From Alteromonas antoniana (GTDB taxonomy: Bacteria; Pseudomonadota; Gammaproteobacteria; Enterobacterales; Alteromonadaceae), in NCBI RefSeq assembly GCF_019249295.1, contig NZ_JAESDH010000024.1, forward strand, positions 1 to 64,000: a DNA stretch of 64,000 nt, written 5' to 3'. This document shows, piece by piece, positions 1 through 8,730 of this stretch. The position numbers and the translations under genes are program-made. Positions within the stretch are counted from its first letter, which is position 1. The number at the start of each line of letters is the position of its first letter. The notes beneath the pieces are model-generated. The model ran no database searches. It was given only the letters and a program-made list of their open reading frames with translations, and was not told where the DNA came from.

Positions 1-147
1 GGTTTAAGTTGCAAACCATCCTTGAGGGTTACGACATTGCCAGGTCTCTGGAGGCTGACTTGTGATCAAGAGACAGGTCATAAGACAGGCTTTTTTAATG
101 TGAAAGTAGCGTCGATTTGTTCACGTTATGGCTGTAAATCTACCGGT

Positions 148-1380
148 TTAACCCTGTTCTTTAAGGTAACGTTTCGTCATCCGCTTTCTGTGCAACATAT
201 CAAGGACAAGGCTCCACAATGCGGACGGCTGCCTTATTGTTGTAAGATCGTTCCCCAAACGGCGAAGCTGACGGCGAACCATCGACATGGTCGCCAGACT
301 GGCCAGCGCTTTATCACGCCAGTGACAGTGCGGAATAACACCAGAATAGCTGGGGTCGGCCTGCCACTTTTTTACCAGATCAGGGGTAAAAGCCAGGGCA
401 CTGGCCATGCCAACCAGAGCACAGCCTTTTTCAATCACTCGCTGTGCAACTGATGCGCGTTTGATGCCCCCCGTCGTCATCACAGGAATCGCAGTCGCTT
501 TGGCGATACGCGAGGCAAACTCCAGAAAGTACGCCTCTCTGGCAAGCGTTTGTTCGTCTGTATTGCGTCGCTGCATGGCTGGTGACTCGTAGCTACCACC
601 CGATACTTCAATAGTATTGACTCCCAGTGCTTCCAGGCGCTCTATTACCATGATCGCATCGCTAAGCTCAAATCCCCCACGTTGAAAGTCTGCAGAATTG
701 ATTTTCACCATTATCAGAAAACCGGAGGGGCAGCGGGCCTTAATCTGACTGACAATGTTCAGCAGTAAACGGGCACGGTTCTCTAGAGAGCCTCCCCATT
801 CATCTTTACGCTGATTAGTCAGTGGTGACAGAAACTGTGTCAGCAAGTAGCCGTGTGCCGCATGGATCTCTACACCATCAAAACCGGCTTCAACGGCACG
901 CATGGCGGTCGTGACAAAACGCTGACAAACATCATGAATGTCGTCGCCGCTCATCTCCACAGGGGTGGCAAACATCTTCGAGTGTTTACCCATATTCAGA
1001 GCAACCGCTGACGGCGCGATAGCTTTTCCACGCATCGCTTTTAACACCTGCCGGCCCGGATGATTAATCTGCATAACGGCTTTTGCGCCATTTGAACGGA
1101 TAATTTTAGCCCACTTGATGAAAGGCTCCAGAGGCGTATCGGCTTCAAGTGCAACCCCGCCCGGCCCTGTCATCGCCTGCTTGTCTACCATCACATTACC
1201 GGTGATGATCATTCCCAGGTTGCCGTGCGCCCAGTAACGATACAAAGAGAACAGCGCGGGCCCCGGAAGGCAGTGATGCGTAGCCATGTTTTCTTCCATC
1301 GCCGCTTTAATTACCCGGTTTTGCAGCTGAAAACCACAAGGCAGTGTAACGGGATCAAAAATGGAAGGGGTTGCGGACAT
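148..1380 (-). CDS. Old yellow enzyme family NADH:flavin oxidoreductase
   Basis: Predicted FMN-dependent ene-reductase of the OYE/2,4-dienoyl-CoA reductase-like barrel family, about 410 aa, cytosolic. Visible motifs are NHPGRQ (residues ~106-111), HAAHGYL (~173-179) followed by the conserved LSPLTNQRKDEWGGS stretch, and a late GGI...GCALVGMASAL segment typical of FMN-phosphate binding. There is no C-terminal FeS/FAD extension, so it is a single-barrel enzyme and not a full FadH. I chose the ATG at 1380 over the one at 1413 because AGGA lies at a proper distance before it. It is not obviously in an operon; a CadC-like regulator lies 100 bp upstream on the same strand. The substrate cannot be told. 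Confidence 0.9.
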   Translation of the reverse strand: MSATPSIFDPVTLPCGFQLQNRVIKAAMEENMATHHCLPGPALFSLYRYWAHGNLGMIITGNVMVDKQAMTGPGGVALEADTPLEPFIKWAKIIRSNGAKAVMQINHPGRQVLKAMRGKAIAPSAVALNMGKHSKMFATPVEMSGDDIHDVCQRFVTTAMRAVEAGFDGVEIHAAHGYLLTQFLSPLTNQRKDEWGGSLENRARLLLNIVSQIKARCPSGFLIMVKINSADFQRGGFELSDAIMVIERLEALGVNTIEVSGGSYESPAMQRRNTDEQTLAREAYFLEFASRIAKATAIPVMTTGGIKRASVAQRVIEKGCALVGMASALAFTPDLVKKWQADPSYSGVIPHCHWRDKALASLATMSMVRRQLRRLGNDLTTIRQPSALWSLVLDMLHRKRMTKRYLKEQG

Positions 1381-1486
1381 GCATGAATTCCTGAACAACA
1401 AAAAAGCGGGCATACTTTAAATGACATTGCATCAAATTGCATCCGATGTATGTCATAAACTTTAGGATAATGGCGTACTTACCAGA

Positions 1487-2857
1487 CTAAGTCTGACACG
1501 GATCCCCACCAATTCTCTGCTTATAGGTCTGACACATCTGTCTGGCTTGCTGTGTATCTCCGCTGTTCTCTAAAATGGTTGCCAGCCCTCTGGTTGCGGC
1601 GTAATTAAAGGGTGCAATTCGAAGTGTGCGTCGATACCAGACTTCCGCATCGTCAGAACGGTCCAGCTGTCTGTATTTGTCACCAATCAGCGCTGCCATA
1701 TCGGCGTACCATGGATGGATTCGAGCCGACTGCTCGTTATAAACCCGTCCCATCGCTTCAAACGCCCGTTCGTAATACGCCATCGCTTCAGGCAGCCTGC
1801 CACTGATCTCAAGCACGTCGCCGGTATTAATCAGCGCATCCCAGGCATTATTATCAAGGGCAATGGCATCACGATAACTCGCAAGCGCCAGAGAAAATTG
1901 TTGCTGAGCGGCATACACGAAGCCCAGTGCTTTATGCGCTCTGGCATCATCTGGGGCTTTGGCTACTGCCTGCTTTGCCAGCGCCAGCGCACGTTGCAGT
2001 TTGCGCCTGGCATCTGGCGCAGTGGTTCTGCCACTGGCAAGCGCATGACGTAAATCCTGCGTAGCCAGCGGTACCGCGGGCTCGCTAACCGGGTTTGGCC
2101 AGCGCAGTACCTGCTGTACCAGCGCATTAGCCAGGCCCGCCTGCCCTGTTCCCGCATCAGGATGCATCGCAATGACTTCCTGATACAGCGCAATAGCCAT
2201 CTCGTTATCCTGCCGACGCATCTTTGCGTAGTAATCGTCGGCCTGCGAAACCAGTGCCTGTGCATCCGAACCAGACTCAGGGTTACGACTTCCACCGGTT
2301 TCGCCGCCACTAATCACCATTATCCCAAACACCATCAACACAATAAGTACGATAGCAACGCCAAGACGCCACCGTCCCCTGCGGTGTTGCGTTTGACTCA
2401 CGTTTGAATTTGCTGTCGGGGACGATGTCACCACGGGGGAAGAGTCATCCATCGGTTGCCGAGGGCTGGATAACTCCAGGTTCTCACCCGGTGAAGTATC
2501 GTGGATCCATTTTACCTCTGAAGCAATTAGCCGATAGCCGCGCTTTGGTATGGTTTCGATAATCTCCGGTGCTTTCGGATCATCCTCCAGTGACTTTCTT
2601 AATCGTGAGACCACGCGCGTCAGCGCATCGTCGGTTACCACCTGCCCGGGCCAGAGTTTGTTGATCAGGCTTTCCTTATGAACCAGTTGCCCTGCACTTT
2701 CAGCCAGAACGGTGAGCAACGCAGTTCCTTTTGGTTCCAGTCTTCCGACAGGAGTGGTAGAGGGTGACGAGTTGCCTTGTTCACGGCTGGCAGCAAATAG
2801 TTCACCTGAACTAATATCCACAACCCAGTGATTAACCTGTAATGTTTTTTGTTCCAT
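1487..2857 (-). CDS. CadC/ToxR-like membrane-anchored winged-helix regulator with TPRs
   Basis: Predicted one-component transmembrane transcription regulator of about 456 aa. An OmpR/PhoB-type winged-helix domain occupies residues ~35-112, including the conserved segments LWPGQVVTDDALTRVVSRLRK and ETIPKRGYRL. A polar linker follows, then one hydrophobic membrane segment at ~163-184 and a periplasmic domain made of tetratricopeptide-like helices (~200-455) with repeated A..hY..A... patterns. The architecture is that of CadC-like sensors in which the outer domain senses a signal and the DNA-binding domain stays membrane-tethered. It diverges from the S41 peptidase at 2999, a possible target. 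The start is uncertain (2875 or 2857); neither has a clear ribosome binding site. Confidence 0.82.
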   Translation of the reverse strand: MEQKTLQVNHWVVDISSGELFAASREQGNSSPSTTPVGRLEPKGTALLTVLAESAGQLVHKESLINKLWPGQVVTDDALTRVVSRLRKSLEDDPKAPEIIETIPKRGYRLIASEVKWIHDTSPGENLELSSPRQPMDDSSPVVTSSPTANSNVSQTQHRRGRWRLGVAIVLIVLMVFGIMVISGGETGGSRNPESGSDAQALVSQADDYYAKMRRQDNEMAIALYQEVIAMHPDAGTGQAGLANALVQQVLRWPNPVSEPAVPLATQDLRHALASGRTTAPDARRKLQRALALAKQAVAKAPDDARAHKALGFVYAAQQQFSLALASYRDAIALDNNAWDALINTGDVLEISGRLPEAMAYYERAFEAMGRVYNEQSARIHPWYADMAALIGDKYRQLDRSDDAEVWYRRTLRIAPFNYAATRGLATILENSGDTQQARQMCQTYKQRIGGDPCQT

Positions 2858-2998
2858 CGCGCGTACAACTGCCAAAACCCGGTAACGAGTGTAACATCAG
2901 AGTTATGTCAGCAGAATATCAGACTTATGTCAGGACAATCAGGACAGATTATCTGACCCTGAAGGCGCTTTATTAACAATAGGATGTAATAACACAGT

Positions 2999-4480
2999 AT
3001 GAACGTAATATTTCCCATTCTGCGCCGTATAAGCTTTTTGCTTTTTATCACCATCAGCCTGCCTACTGCCGGTTCACAACAGAGGCATTCTGTCGTCACG
3101 CTGAAAAGTGATTTTGCGCAGTTGTACCAACAGCTTCAGGAAGCGCATCGCGATCTGTACGTGAATATCTCAAAACCGGAGTATGACGCTCTTTATCATC
3201 GCTTTCTTAACGATATCACCCATCCGATGAACGACAGCGAGGCTCGCATATATTTTCAGCGCTTCGTTGCCCTTGGCAATATTGCCCATGCCAGAATCGA
3301 TTTACCGGTTTCAGACTTCATGGCATTCAGAGAGTCTGGAGGAAGAACCCTTCCCCTCTACCCCAGCCTTCGAGGTAATCGCGCTTTTGTTGAAAACTAC
3401 TATGGAAATGAAGAGAAAATTGAGCCTGGGCAAGAAATTATTTCTATTAACGATACACCGGTAGCGCAATGGGTAGACAAATTCTCTCAGTACCTTTCTG
3501 CTGATAATCAGGCTATCAACAATACGCTGTTGGAAATGTATTTTCCGTATATGATGTGGCTGGAAGCAGGTGCGCCAGACACATTTACTCTTACTGTGAA
3601 AACAAAAACCGGCCCGCTAACCTTATCTATTGATGCGCTTGACCCCAAGCAGCAACAAGCCAGCGTTATGCAACGCGCAGCAGGAACGGATGAGCCTGCG
3701 CCTTTAAGAGAGTACCGGATGCTTGATGGAAGCATTGGATATCTGCGCCCCGGCCCTTTTTATAATGCAGAAGAGGCTGACGATAACCTGTGGGACGCTA
3801 CAGCGTTCAAGCAATTAATTGACGATGCCTTTACACATTTTCAGCAACAGCAGGCGACGGCACTGCTTATCGATTTGCGTGACAATCCCGGCGGTACGAA
3901 CTCATTCAGCGACTACATGATTGCCTGGTTTGCAGACCAACCGTTTCGCTTCGCTTCGGATTTCAGCGTAAAAGTCAGTCAGCAAGCCATTCGTTCAAAT
4001 GAAAAGCGACTTGAACAGTCAACTGACACGGGTGATACCTCTCACATTCTGCAGCGTTTTTATGACAAGAGCGATATTGGTGATACGTTTTCTATGGCGC
4101 TGCCCCATGCCGAGCCCAGGCAAGGTAAACAATTTGAAAAACCGGTATTTGTCTTAATCAATCGCTACAGCTATTCCAATGCCGTCTCAGTTGCGGCCAT
4201 CATTCAGGATTACGGATTTGGAACGCTGATTGGGGAGAAAACCGCCGATCTCGCAACAACATACGGTGCGATGGAACATTTTACGCTTCCAGAGACAGGC
4301 ATTGAGGTAGGCTTTCCCAAAGCGCTTATTGTTCGCCCCAACGGTTCACGTGTTCCAGATGGGGTGTCGCCGGATATCAGGTTCGATTTTGATGCTGCCA
4401 GATCAGACGATAAGTCAGTTCTGAAAAAGGTAGCAGAGATTATTCGCCAAAATCTTGTAGACACCGAAAATAAACCGTAA
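2999..4480 (+). CDS. S41-family (C-terminal processing-like) serine peptidase
   Basis: Exported peptidase-like protein, 493 aa. An N-terminal hydrophobic segment ending around TAGSQQ reads as a signal peptide, so a periplasmic or outer-membrane location is likely. The S41 core is seen as LLIDLRDNPGG near residue 290, the YSYSNAVS nucleophile-loop region near 390, and GEKTAD near 412, where tail-specific proteases place the catalytic Ser and Lys. The middle of the protein could hold a PDZ-like region but I cannot delimit it. It is transcribed away from the CadC-like regulator, with 141 bp between the two starts. It resembles the IRBP/tricorn-like S41 branch more than Prc. The substrate is unknown. 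Confidence 0.82.
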   Translation: MNVIFPILRRISFLLFITISLPTAGSQQRHSVVTLKSDFAQLYQQLQEAHRDLYVNISKPEYDALYHRFLNDITHPMNDSEARIYFQRFVALGNIAHARIDLPVSDFMAFRESGGRTLPLYPSLRGNRAFVENYYGNEEKIEPGQEIISINDTPVAQWVDKFSQYLSADNQAINNTLLEMYFPYMMWLEAGAPDTFTLTVKTKTGPLTLSIDALDPKQQQASVMQRAAGTDEPAPLREYRMLDGSIGYLRPGPFYNAEEADDNLWDATAFKQLIDDAFTHFQQQQATALLIDLRDNPGGTNSFSDYMIAWFADQPFRFASDFSVKVSQQAIRSNEKRLEQSTDTGDTSHILQRFYDKSDIGDTFSMALPHAEPRQGKQFEKPVFVLINRYSYSNAVSVAAIIQDYGFGTLIGEKTADLATTYGAMEHFTLPETGIEVGFPKALIVRPNGSRVPDGVSPDIRFDFDAARSDDKSVLKKVAEIIRQNLVDTENKP

Positions 4481-4588
4481 TTAGTTGTTGTAAATTACCT
4501 CGATGCCCCCACTATTACTACATAGCGAAAATGCAGCGATGAAATTGAACGGTTTTCAAACAAGCAGAAACGCAGATAGTGAAGTTTG

Positions 4589-4617
4589 TTGTGCTTGCCC
4601 GATAATCGCTGTAAGAT
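4589..4617 (+). promoter_or_regulatory. ssrA promoter
   Basis: A sigma-70-like pair, TTGTGC at 4589-4594 and TAAGAT at 4612-4617, is separated by 17 bp. It would start transcription near 4624, leaving a ~55-nt leader that RNase P removes before the mature tmRNA 5' end. Inferred from spacing and position. Confidence 0.6.
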
Positions 4618-4679
4618 CGTTAGTAATTTCAGCATGTAGCGAATAGCTGTATGTTGAACACCTTGTAAGAGGGACCCTC

Positions 4680-5036
4680 GGGGCTGATTAGGATTCGACA
4701 GGATCTAGGAAGCTGGAGGTGCATGCAGAGGTGCGGATTGCCTCTTAAAAAATCCGCTTTAAATAGTCGCAAACGACGAAAACTACGCACTAGCCGCTTA
4801 ATAACCGGTATAGGCCCTTCCACCACAGCTTTGTTTGCTAGCGTGGATTCGGAAGGTCATATAAGCAAACTAGCGAGGGAAACTCTCCTGAGGTTGAACC
4901 GCGAAATAGTATCAGGACAGCTATTAGGAATCCTGTTTGCCGGAGTCCGAAATAGTTAAACAAAAGACAAACTAAGCATGTAGTACCAAAAGTAGACATT
5001 TTCTGGACGCGGGTTCAAATCCCGCCAGCTCCACCA
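4680..5036 (+). ncRNA. ssrA: transfer-messenger RNA (tmRNA)
   Basis: Rescues stalled ribosomes and tags the nascent peptide for proteolysis. The 5' end GGGGCTGATT..GGATTCGACAGG and the 3' end GGTTCAAATCCCGCCAGCTCCACCA form the tRNA-like half. The resume codon GCA begins at 4769 and the tag reads ANDENYALAA, followed by TAA ending at 4801, the standard gammaproteobacterial tag. Length (~357 nt) fits one-piece tmRNA. Its last 25 nt are part of a 27-bp repeat shared with 27105-27131, so the present 3' end was supplied by an inserted island and restores a functional gene. smpB is not in this window. Confidence 0.97.
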
Positions 5037-5038
5037 AA
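5012..5038 (+). repeat. att direct repeat, left copy (inside ssrA 3' end)
   Basis: A 27-bp stretch beginning GGTTCAAATCCCGCC and ending CCACCAAA is identical to 27105-27131, with mismatches at both outer bases. It covers the T-arm and acceptor end of tmRNA, a classic attachment site for tyrosine-recombinase elements. It marks the left edge of the island. Confidence 0.92.
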
Positions 5039-5045
5039 CGCCATC

Positions 5046-5074
5046 AAAACCCCGCATAATAGCGGGGTTTTTTG
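5046..5074 (+). terminator. rho-independent terminator after ssrA (island-borne)
   Basis: A 7-bp stem ACCCCGC / GCGGGGT with a 6-nt loop is followed by a T run. It sits just inside the island and so replaces the native ssrA terminator, which is displaced to 27139-27167. Confidence 0.85.
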
Positions 5075-5531
5075 TTACCACCGAAACGCGACCAATTTTT
5101 TTAATTAGCATGTCTCGGTTGTGCTGTGCTGCAGAGGCAAGCCGTAAGGCCGCTTTCGTTGTACACATTTCCAATACTGGCCGGCTCTACTCTTTCCTTT
5201 ATGTTATTTCCCTGTACTTCACTACGGATCCCGCACTAATTCAACTGGAACATCAAGCGCTGCTGCGGCTGAAAGCAACCCGCTGTTATAATTTGTTCAG
5301 AGGCCAAGACACACAGCCCTTGTCGTTCCCACGCACTGGCAAGAATTTAGAGTGTACTCTGCTTTGTCTTTAATTTATTTGTGGAAATGGCGCACCAACT
5401 AGAGCTGGAAGATAAATAGACACAGGTTACTTTAAATGTCATTAACGTCACGACACTTCCGGACATTCGTAAATAGAACACTTGCACTAAGATAGAGTAA
5501 TATAGCTTGCATCATTCCTACTAATTGCTAA
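5075..5531. other. Non-coding left end of the island
   Basis: This is where an integrase gene would be expected next to attL. I see no convincing coding frame: the open frames are short and lack recognisable motifs, and no recombinase signature (R..H.R..Y) is visible in either strand. It holds nothing I can name. Confidence 0.5.
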
Positions 5532-6542
5532 CTACATCTTACCGACATGAATATCCTCATACAGCTGCTTGGCATAATCAGCCACAATTACCTGCCGCAT
5601 TTCACGTGGCATCACGAACTCCGGCAACGTCTCCAGTTTGGCTAACAGGGCACTGCGCCGAAATATAAACTTCAATAAAAACAGCCTATTACTCTTAAAA
5701 TTATCGTCTTCAGCGATATCGTCCACTTCCTGCTCGCATTCCTGAGTAATCACGTGCAGAATTTTGAAAATGACGTACTCTGCGCCAATAGTCTGGTACA
5801 GCTTACTCACAAACTGATTGCTGCTAAGCACCTTTAAAATTTTGCGTTTGTGCTGAAACTCATTCACGTACATCGACTGTATTAAATTCAGGAACAAAGG
5901 TAAGAAATAGCGGGATATGGATTTTGAAAACGCAGTAAAATAGAAAAAGTCCTGCACAATAGACTGCAGTGTCTGAATAGAGAACGCATCGTCAGCAAAA
6001 GCGATATCTTTGAATATATCCACGCGGTGGTTATTCGTCGAGATATTCACATTAGGGAAAAATTTTTGCCGTGATTGCCCCTCAGTTATCAGCGAATTTT
6101 TCGATTTTACGGCACACCCTATCGCCCGCATATCTTCCACTTCCGGACGTAAGTGGCTGGACTCCTCAAAGAAATTTATGCCGAAAAAGTGACTTCTCAG
6201 GTTGGCAACATCTTCGTCACTTCTCTCGCCCGTGTGCTGATAAATATGCTCATTAATGCCACTTCCACCATCAACCACTATAGCATTGCAGTACACCTGC
6301 TCCTGCAGCAGGCTTAAGCGTATCTGTCGCACGGCATCCAGAAGCGATTCCAGATCCTCTGAGTTAATGTAACAGTACTCACCCAGAAAAAAGTAGGTGC
6401 AACCATCCTGCGCCACACATACCCTGTCTTTCACACACTGCTGAAATTTATGGATCCACTTTGTATAGCGCTTTGCATCATGACGCGAAAGTAGCCTGGC
6501 TCCGACCAGGCAAATTACCGCGGAGAAGATTTCCTTTTTCAC
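5532..6542 (-). CDS. Unknown protein with a nucleotide-cyclase-like N-terminal region
   Basis: Product of 336 aa, last gene of a tight three-gene operon (overlaps the upstream stop by 1 bp). I do not recognise a named family. Residues ~1-165 follow a beta-alpha-beta-beta-alpha-beta order reminiscent of class III cyclase/GGDEF palms: a hydrophobic strand (FSAVICLVGARLL), a helix, a strand pair ending FFLGEYCYI where cyclases have GD, a helix, CNAIVVDGG, then FFGINFFEESSHL, which resembles the 'YYG..V..A.RL' segment. The usual metal-binding aspartates are not at the expected places, so it would be degenerate or divergent. The C-terminal half is helical with hydrophobic runs (e.g. YFLPLFLNLIQSMYV). 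The cyclase reading is an inference from topology and short motifs. Confidence 0.7.
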   Translation of the reverse strand: MKKEIFSAVICLVGARLLSRHDAKRYTKWIHKFQQCVKDRVCVAQDGCTYFFLGEYCYINSEDLESLLDAVRQIRLSLLQEQVYCNAIVVDGGSGINEHIYQHTGERSDEDVANLRSHFFGINFFEESSHLRPEVEDMRAIGCAVKSKNSLITEGQSRQKFFPNVNISTNNHRVDIFKDIAFADDAFSIQTLQSIVQDFFYFTAFSKSISRYFLPLFLNLIQSMYVNEFQHKRKILKVLSSNQFVSKLYQTIGAEYVIFKILHVITQECEQEVDDIAEDDNFKSNRLFLLKFIFRRSALLAKLETLPEFVMPREMRQVIVADYAKQLYEDIHVGKM

Positions 6543-7591
6543 TAGGGGCGCTCCTTAGTAAATCTGACAAACCGGCAATAACGATCGATATAATGTCGAA
6601 ATTGCTTCTCTTTCTCCCGGCCTATGATGGAAACCGCTGATGGTTTCCTTAACTGTAGATATTTTCTTACTGTTTCCCGGTCTTTTCGGTTAGAAGGCAC
6701 TCGCTCAAGGAACACCAGCGTTTGCTTTCCGGGCAGGCAGCCCTTAACCAAGTCTTGTAATGTCTTAGGGCTTACCTGCCCAGCCCGTTTCTTGAGTGAA
6801 GCGCGTAAATATGCAGTTAATGCTTCCGTACTTTCGAAACCGGATGCGTGAGCATCAATAACGTTCACACCTTTAAGGTACACGTTAAAGTCGAACCACT
6901 TATTGACGTATCTTGCTTCATCCAGACGCCCATCCTGATAGCAGCTCATGGCAAAACTGTACGACGCAGGCAACGTATTATCTGTAATGCCTGCAATAAA
7001 CGCGCCCATCGTTGCCATGTCATCTGGGTAGGTGTTTTTATCAAACTGAAACTTGCGGCGTAAGATCTCTTTCTTTGCTTTGCCCACCACATTGCCAAAA
7101 AAGGCCTGATAAAAACAAATATCCAATAGCAAGTTAAAGAGCACATGTTCCAGACGCTGCCAGGGTAAGGATAGCGATTGTAGAAACGCACCATTGTGCG
7201 GCGTTAGCCTTATATTGCTGGCGATATCGTCACATTTAATCAAAGAAAGAATCGTTAGCGACTCTTCATCAGCTTCAGATGCAAGCTGAGTATTCACAAA
7301 GTGATCGACCACAATTCGCAGATTTTTAAGTGTGCTGTTATCTATCTGTGCGTTATTCAAATGTCCATTTAGCGCGGGGCCACGACTGAAAGATTTGAAC
7401 AACTGAATAGAGATAGTAGGCACGTCCAACTGATGCGATACCGACATGGAATCAGTGGCTTTATTTACCTTATCAGTCACATCTGAAAGTAAAACGGATA
7501 GCTTGTTAAAATGTGCGCTAAAGTCAGGTCTATCGGTTAAATACAGCGCTTTGCGATGAATTTTGTCTTCCGTGAAAGCAGGGTTACGCAT
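6542..7591 (-). CDS. Hypothetical protein, middle gene of the cyclase-like operon
   Basis: Product of 349 aa, not recognised. It is soluble-looking, mostly helical, with no signal peptide or clear membrane segment, and a basic C-terminus (IIGREKEKQFRHYIDRYCRF). It starts 4 bp after the stop of the two-TM pentapeptide protein gene (7596-8261) and overlaps the cyclase-like gene by 1 bp, so the three genes are almost certainly co-translated and probably act together. No catalytic motif stands out. It could be an adaptor or regulator of the neighbouring protein. Confidence 0.75.
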   Translation of the reverse strand: MRNPAFTEDKIHRKALYLTDRPDFSAHFNKLSVLLSDVTDKVNKATDSMSVSHQLDVPTISIQLFKSFSRGPALNGHLNNAQIDNSTLKNLRIVVDHFVNTQLASEADEESLTILSLIKCDDIASNIRLTPHNGAFLQSLSLPWQRLEHVLFNLLLDICFYQAFFGNVVGKAKKEILRRKFQFDKNTYPDDMATMGAFIAGITDNTLPASYSFAMSCYQDGRLDEARYVNKWFDFNVYLKGVNVIDAHASGFESTEALTAYLRASLKKRAGQVSPKTLQDLVKGCLPGKQTLVFLERVPSNRKDRETVRKYLQLRKPSAVSIIGREKEKQFRHYIDRYCRFVRFTKERP

Positions 7592-7595
7592 GGCT

Positions 7596-8261
7596 CTAGT
7601 CCTTTATCAATCGTAAATTATTCGCGTACTCATGAAGATTTTCTGACATGTCGCAGGAAAAGAACTGTGACGTTTCAAATGCCTCAAAATCGGGGGAGTC
7701 ACCTTTCACATTCCGTAAATTGCATTCTATAAACGTGCAATTTTTGAATGCAGGTAATGATTGCCTGAGTATGGCGAGGTCCACCATAAGTTCACAGTTT
7801 CTGAAGGTGCAGCCTGCGAACTCTGCTCTCGCCAGGTTAGATTCTTTTTCAAACAAGCAATTTTCTAAAATGGTGCCAGTTAAATTGATGTCACTTAAAT
7901 CGTGATTGAAATGAATGTCGCGGATGGTGTTTTTCGTGCTTTGTAACGTACTTATTGCGTCGAAAAGCTCATCTTTTGAGGTGACTTTTAACGTCGAACG
8001 GTAGCGAAGTTTGTCTAGCGTTGATGTTGCCTTCTCATTCGCCTCGGCAGTGAGTGAGCGGCTTAAGACAACGTGCAATATCAAAGTGAAAAGAAGGACA
8101 TCCAGCAATGCCCCATGCATTTCCACCATAAGGTTTTGCCAAAAATCTTTGCTGTAATCGAAAAAGATAGCATTCAGGCAGCTAACCACTGCGGCAAGTA
8201 CAACCAGGCCCCATCCAACCACTTTAAAATATGTCTTTGAAACATCCATATCTTCATCCAT
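7596..8261 (-). CDS. Two-TM protein with pentapeptide-repeat-like C-terminus
   Basis: First gene of the operon, 221 aa. Two membrane segments lie at about residues 12-32 (VVGWGLVVLAAVVSCLNAIFF) and 48-68, the second following a NLMVEMHGALLDVLLF motif. A helical linker follows. The C-terminal ~90 residues carry cysteine-containing pentapeptide-like steps (NLTGTILENCLF, ARAEFAGCTFRNCEL, FKNCTFIECNLRNV), which would form a right-handed beta-helix in the cytosol. Small two-TM proteins paired with nucleotide cyclases occur as effectors in Pycsar-type phage defence, but here the link rests on gene adjacency only. Confidence 0.75.
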   Translation of the reverse strand: MDEDMDVSKTYFKVVGWGLVVLAAVVSCLNAIFFDYSKDFWQNLMVEMHGALLDVLLFTLILHVVLSRSLTAEANEKATSTLDKLRYRSTLKVTSKDELFDAISTLQSTKNTIRDIHFNHDLSDINLTGTILENCLFEKESNLARAEFAGCTFRNCELMVDLAILRQSLPAFKNCTFIECNLRNVKGDSPDFEAFETSQFFSCDMSENLHEYANNLRLIKD

Positions 8262-8446
8262 GACAATTTAATGATTGCGACACTACTTCCTATAAATGCC
8301 GCCTTTTATTTTAATGTATAGAAAATATACGTCAAAAAGTTTGTATATAAAACAGCCAATATTGCTTTAACTGCAACGTCCGTCCCGCCTTTAGTCGTTA
8401 CAGCGATGTAACCTGTTGTTTCGACCAAATTACCGGAGCGAGAAAG

Positions 8447-8572
8447 ATGACTACGCTCTTTCCTCCTAGCAGCAAGCTCTTACGTGTCAGAAATTTACTT
8501 TCGCTAGCTGCAGCCTTGCCTCAGGTGCTATTGATTACATCAACACTGTATCACCGCAAATCAGGCAAGTAG
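8447..8572 (+). CDS. Possible small hydrophobic peptide (41 aa)
   Basis: A short frame starting MTTLFPPSSKLLRVRN and ending HRKSGK has a good GGAG ribosome binding site 9 bp before its ATG. Its centre (LLSLAAALPQVLLI) is hydrophobic enough to span a membrane, with basic residues on both sides. No relative is known to me. The rest of the 8262-8730 gap holds nothing I can name. It could be chance. Confidence 0.25.
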   Translation: MTTLFPPSSKLLRVRNLLSLAAALPQVLLITSTLYHRKSGK

Positions 8573-8730
8573 TCCCTCCTCGTGTGCGCCTGATTACAAG
8601 TAATTATTAAACCTGGATTCTCTGGCTATTCACCTTTTTTCGGCAGAGTCATTTGCTCCAACCGCGGTGTTTAAAGCCGAATAGCCTTAGTCCCGCCTGC
8701 TTTGGGCACTTTCAAAGGCCGTTCTCTTTG

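Noticed and set aside
22-453. 143-aa forward frame at the left end
   Set aside because: It is antisense to the OYE gene over most of its length, and has no family motif or ribosome site.
4956-5174. 72-aa reverse frame over the ssrA 3' end
   Set aside because: It is antisense to tmRNA and its terminator and has no family motif; this type of product is a common mis-annotation of tRNA-like 3' ends.
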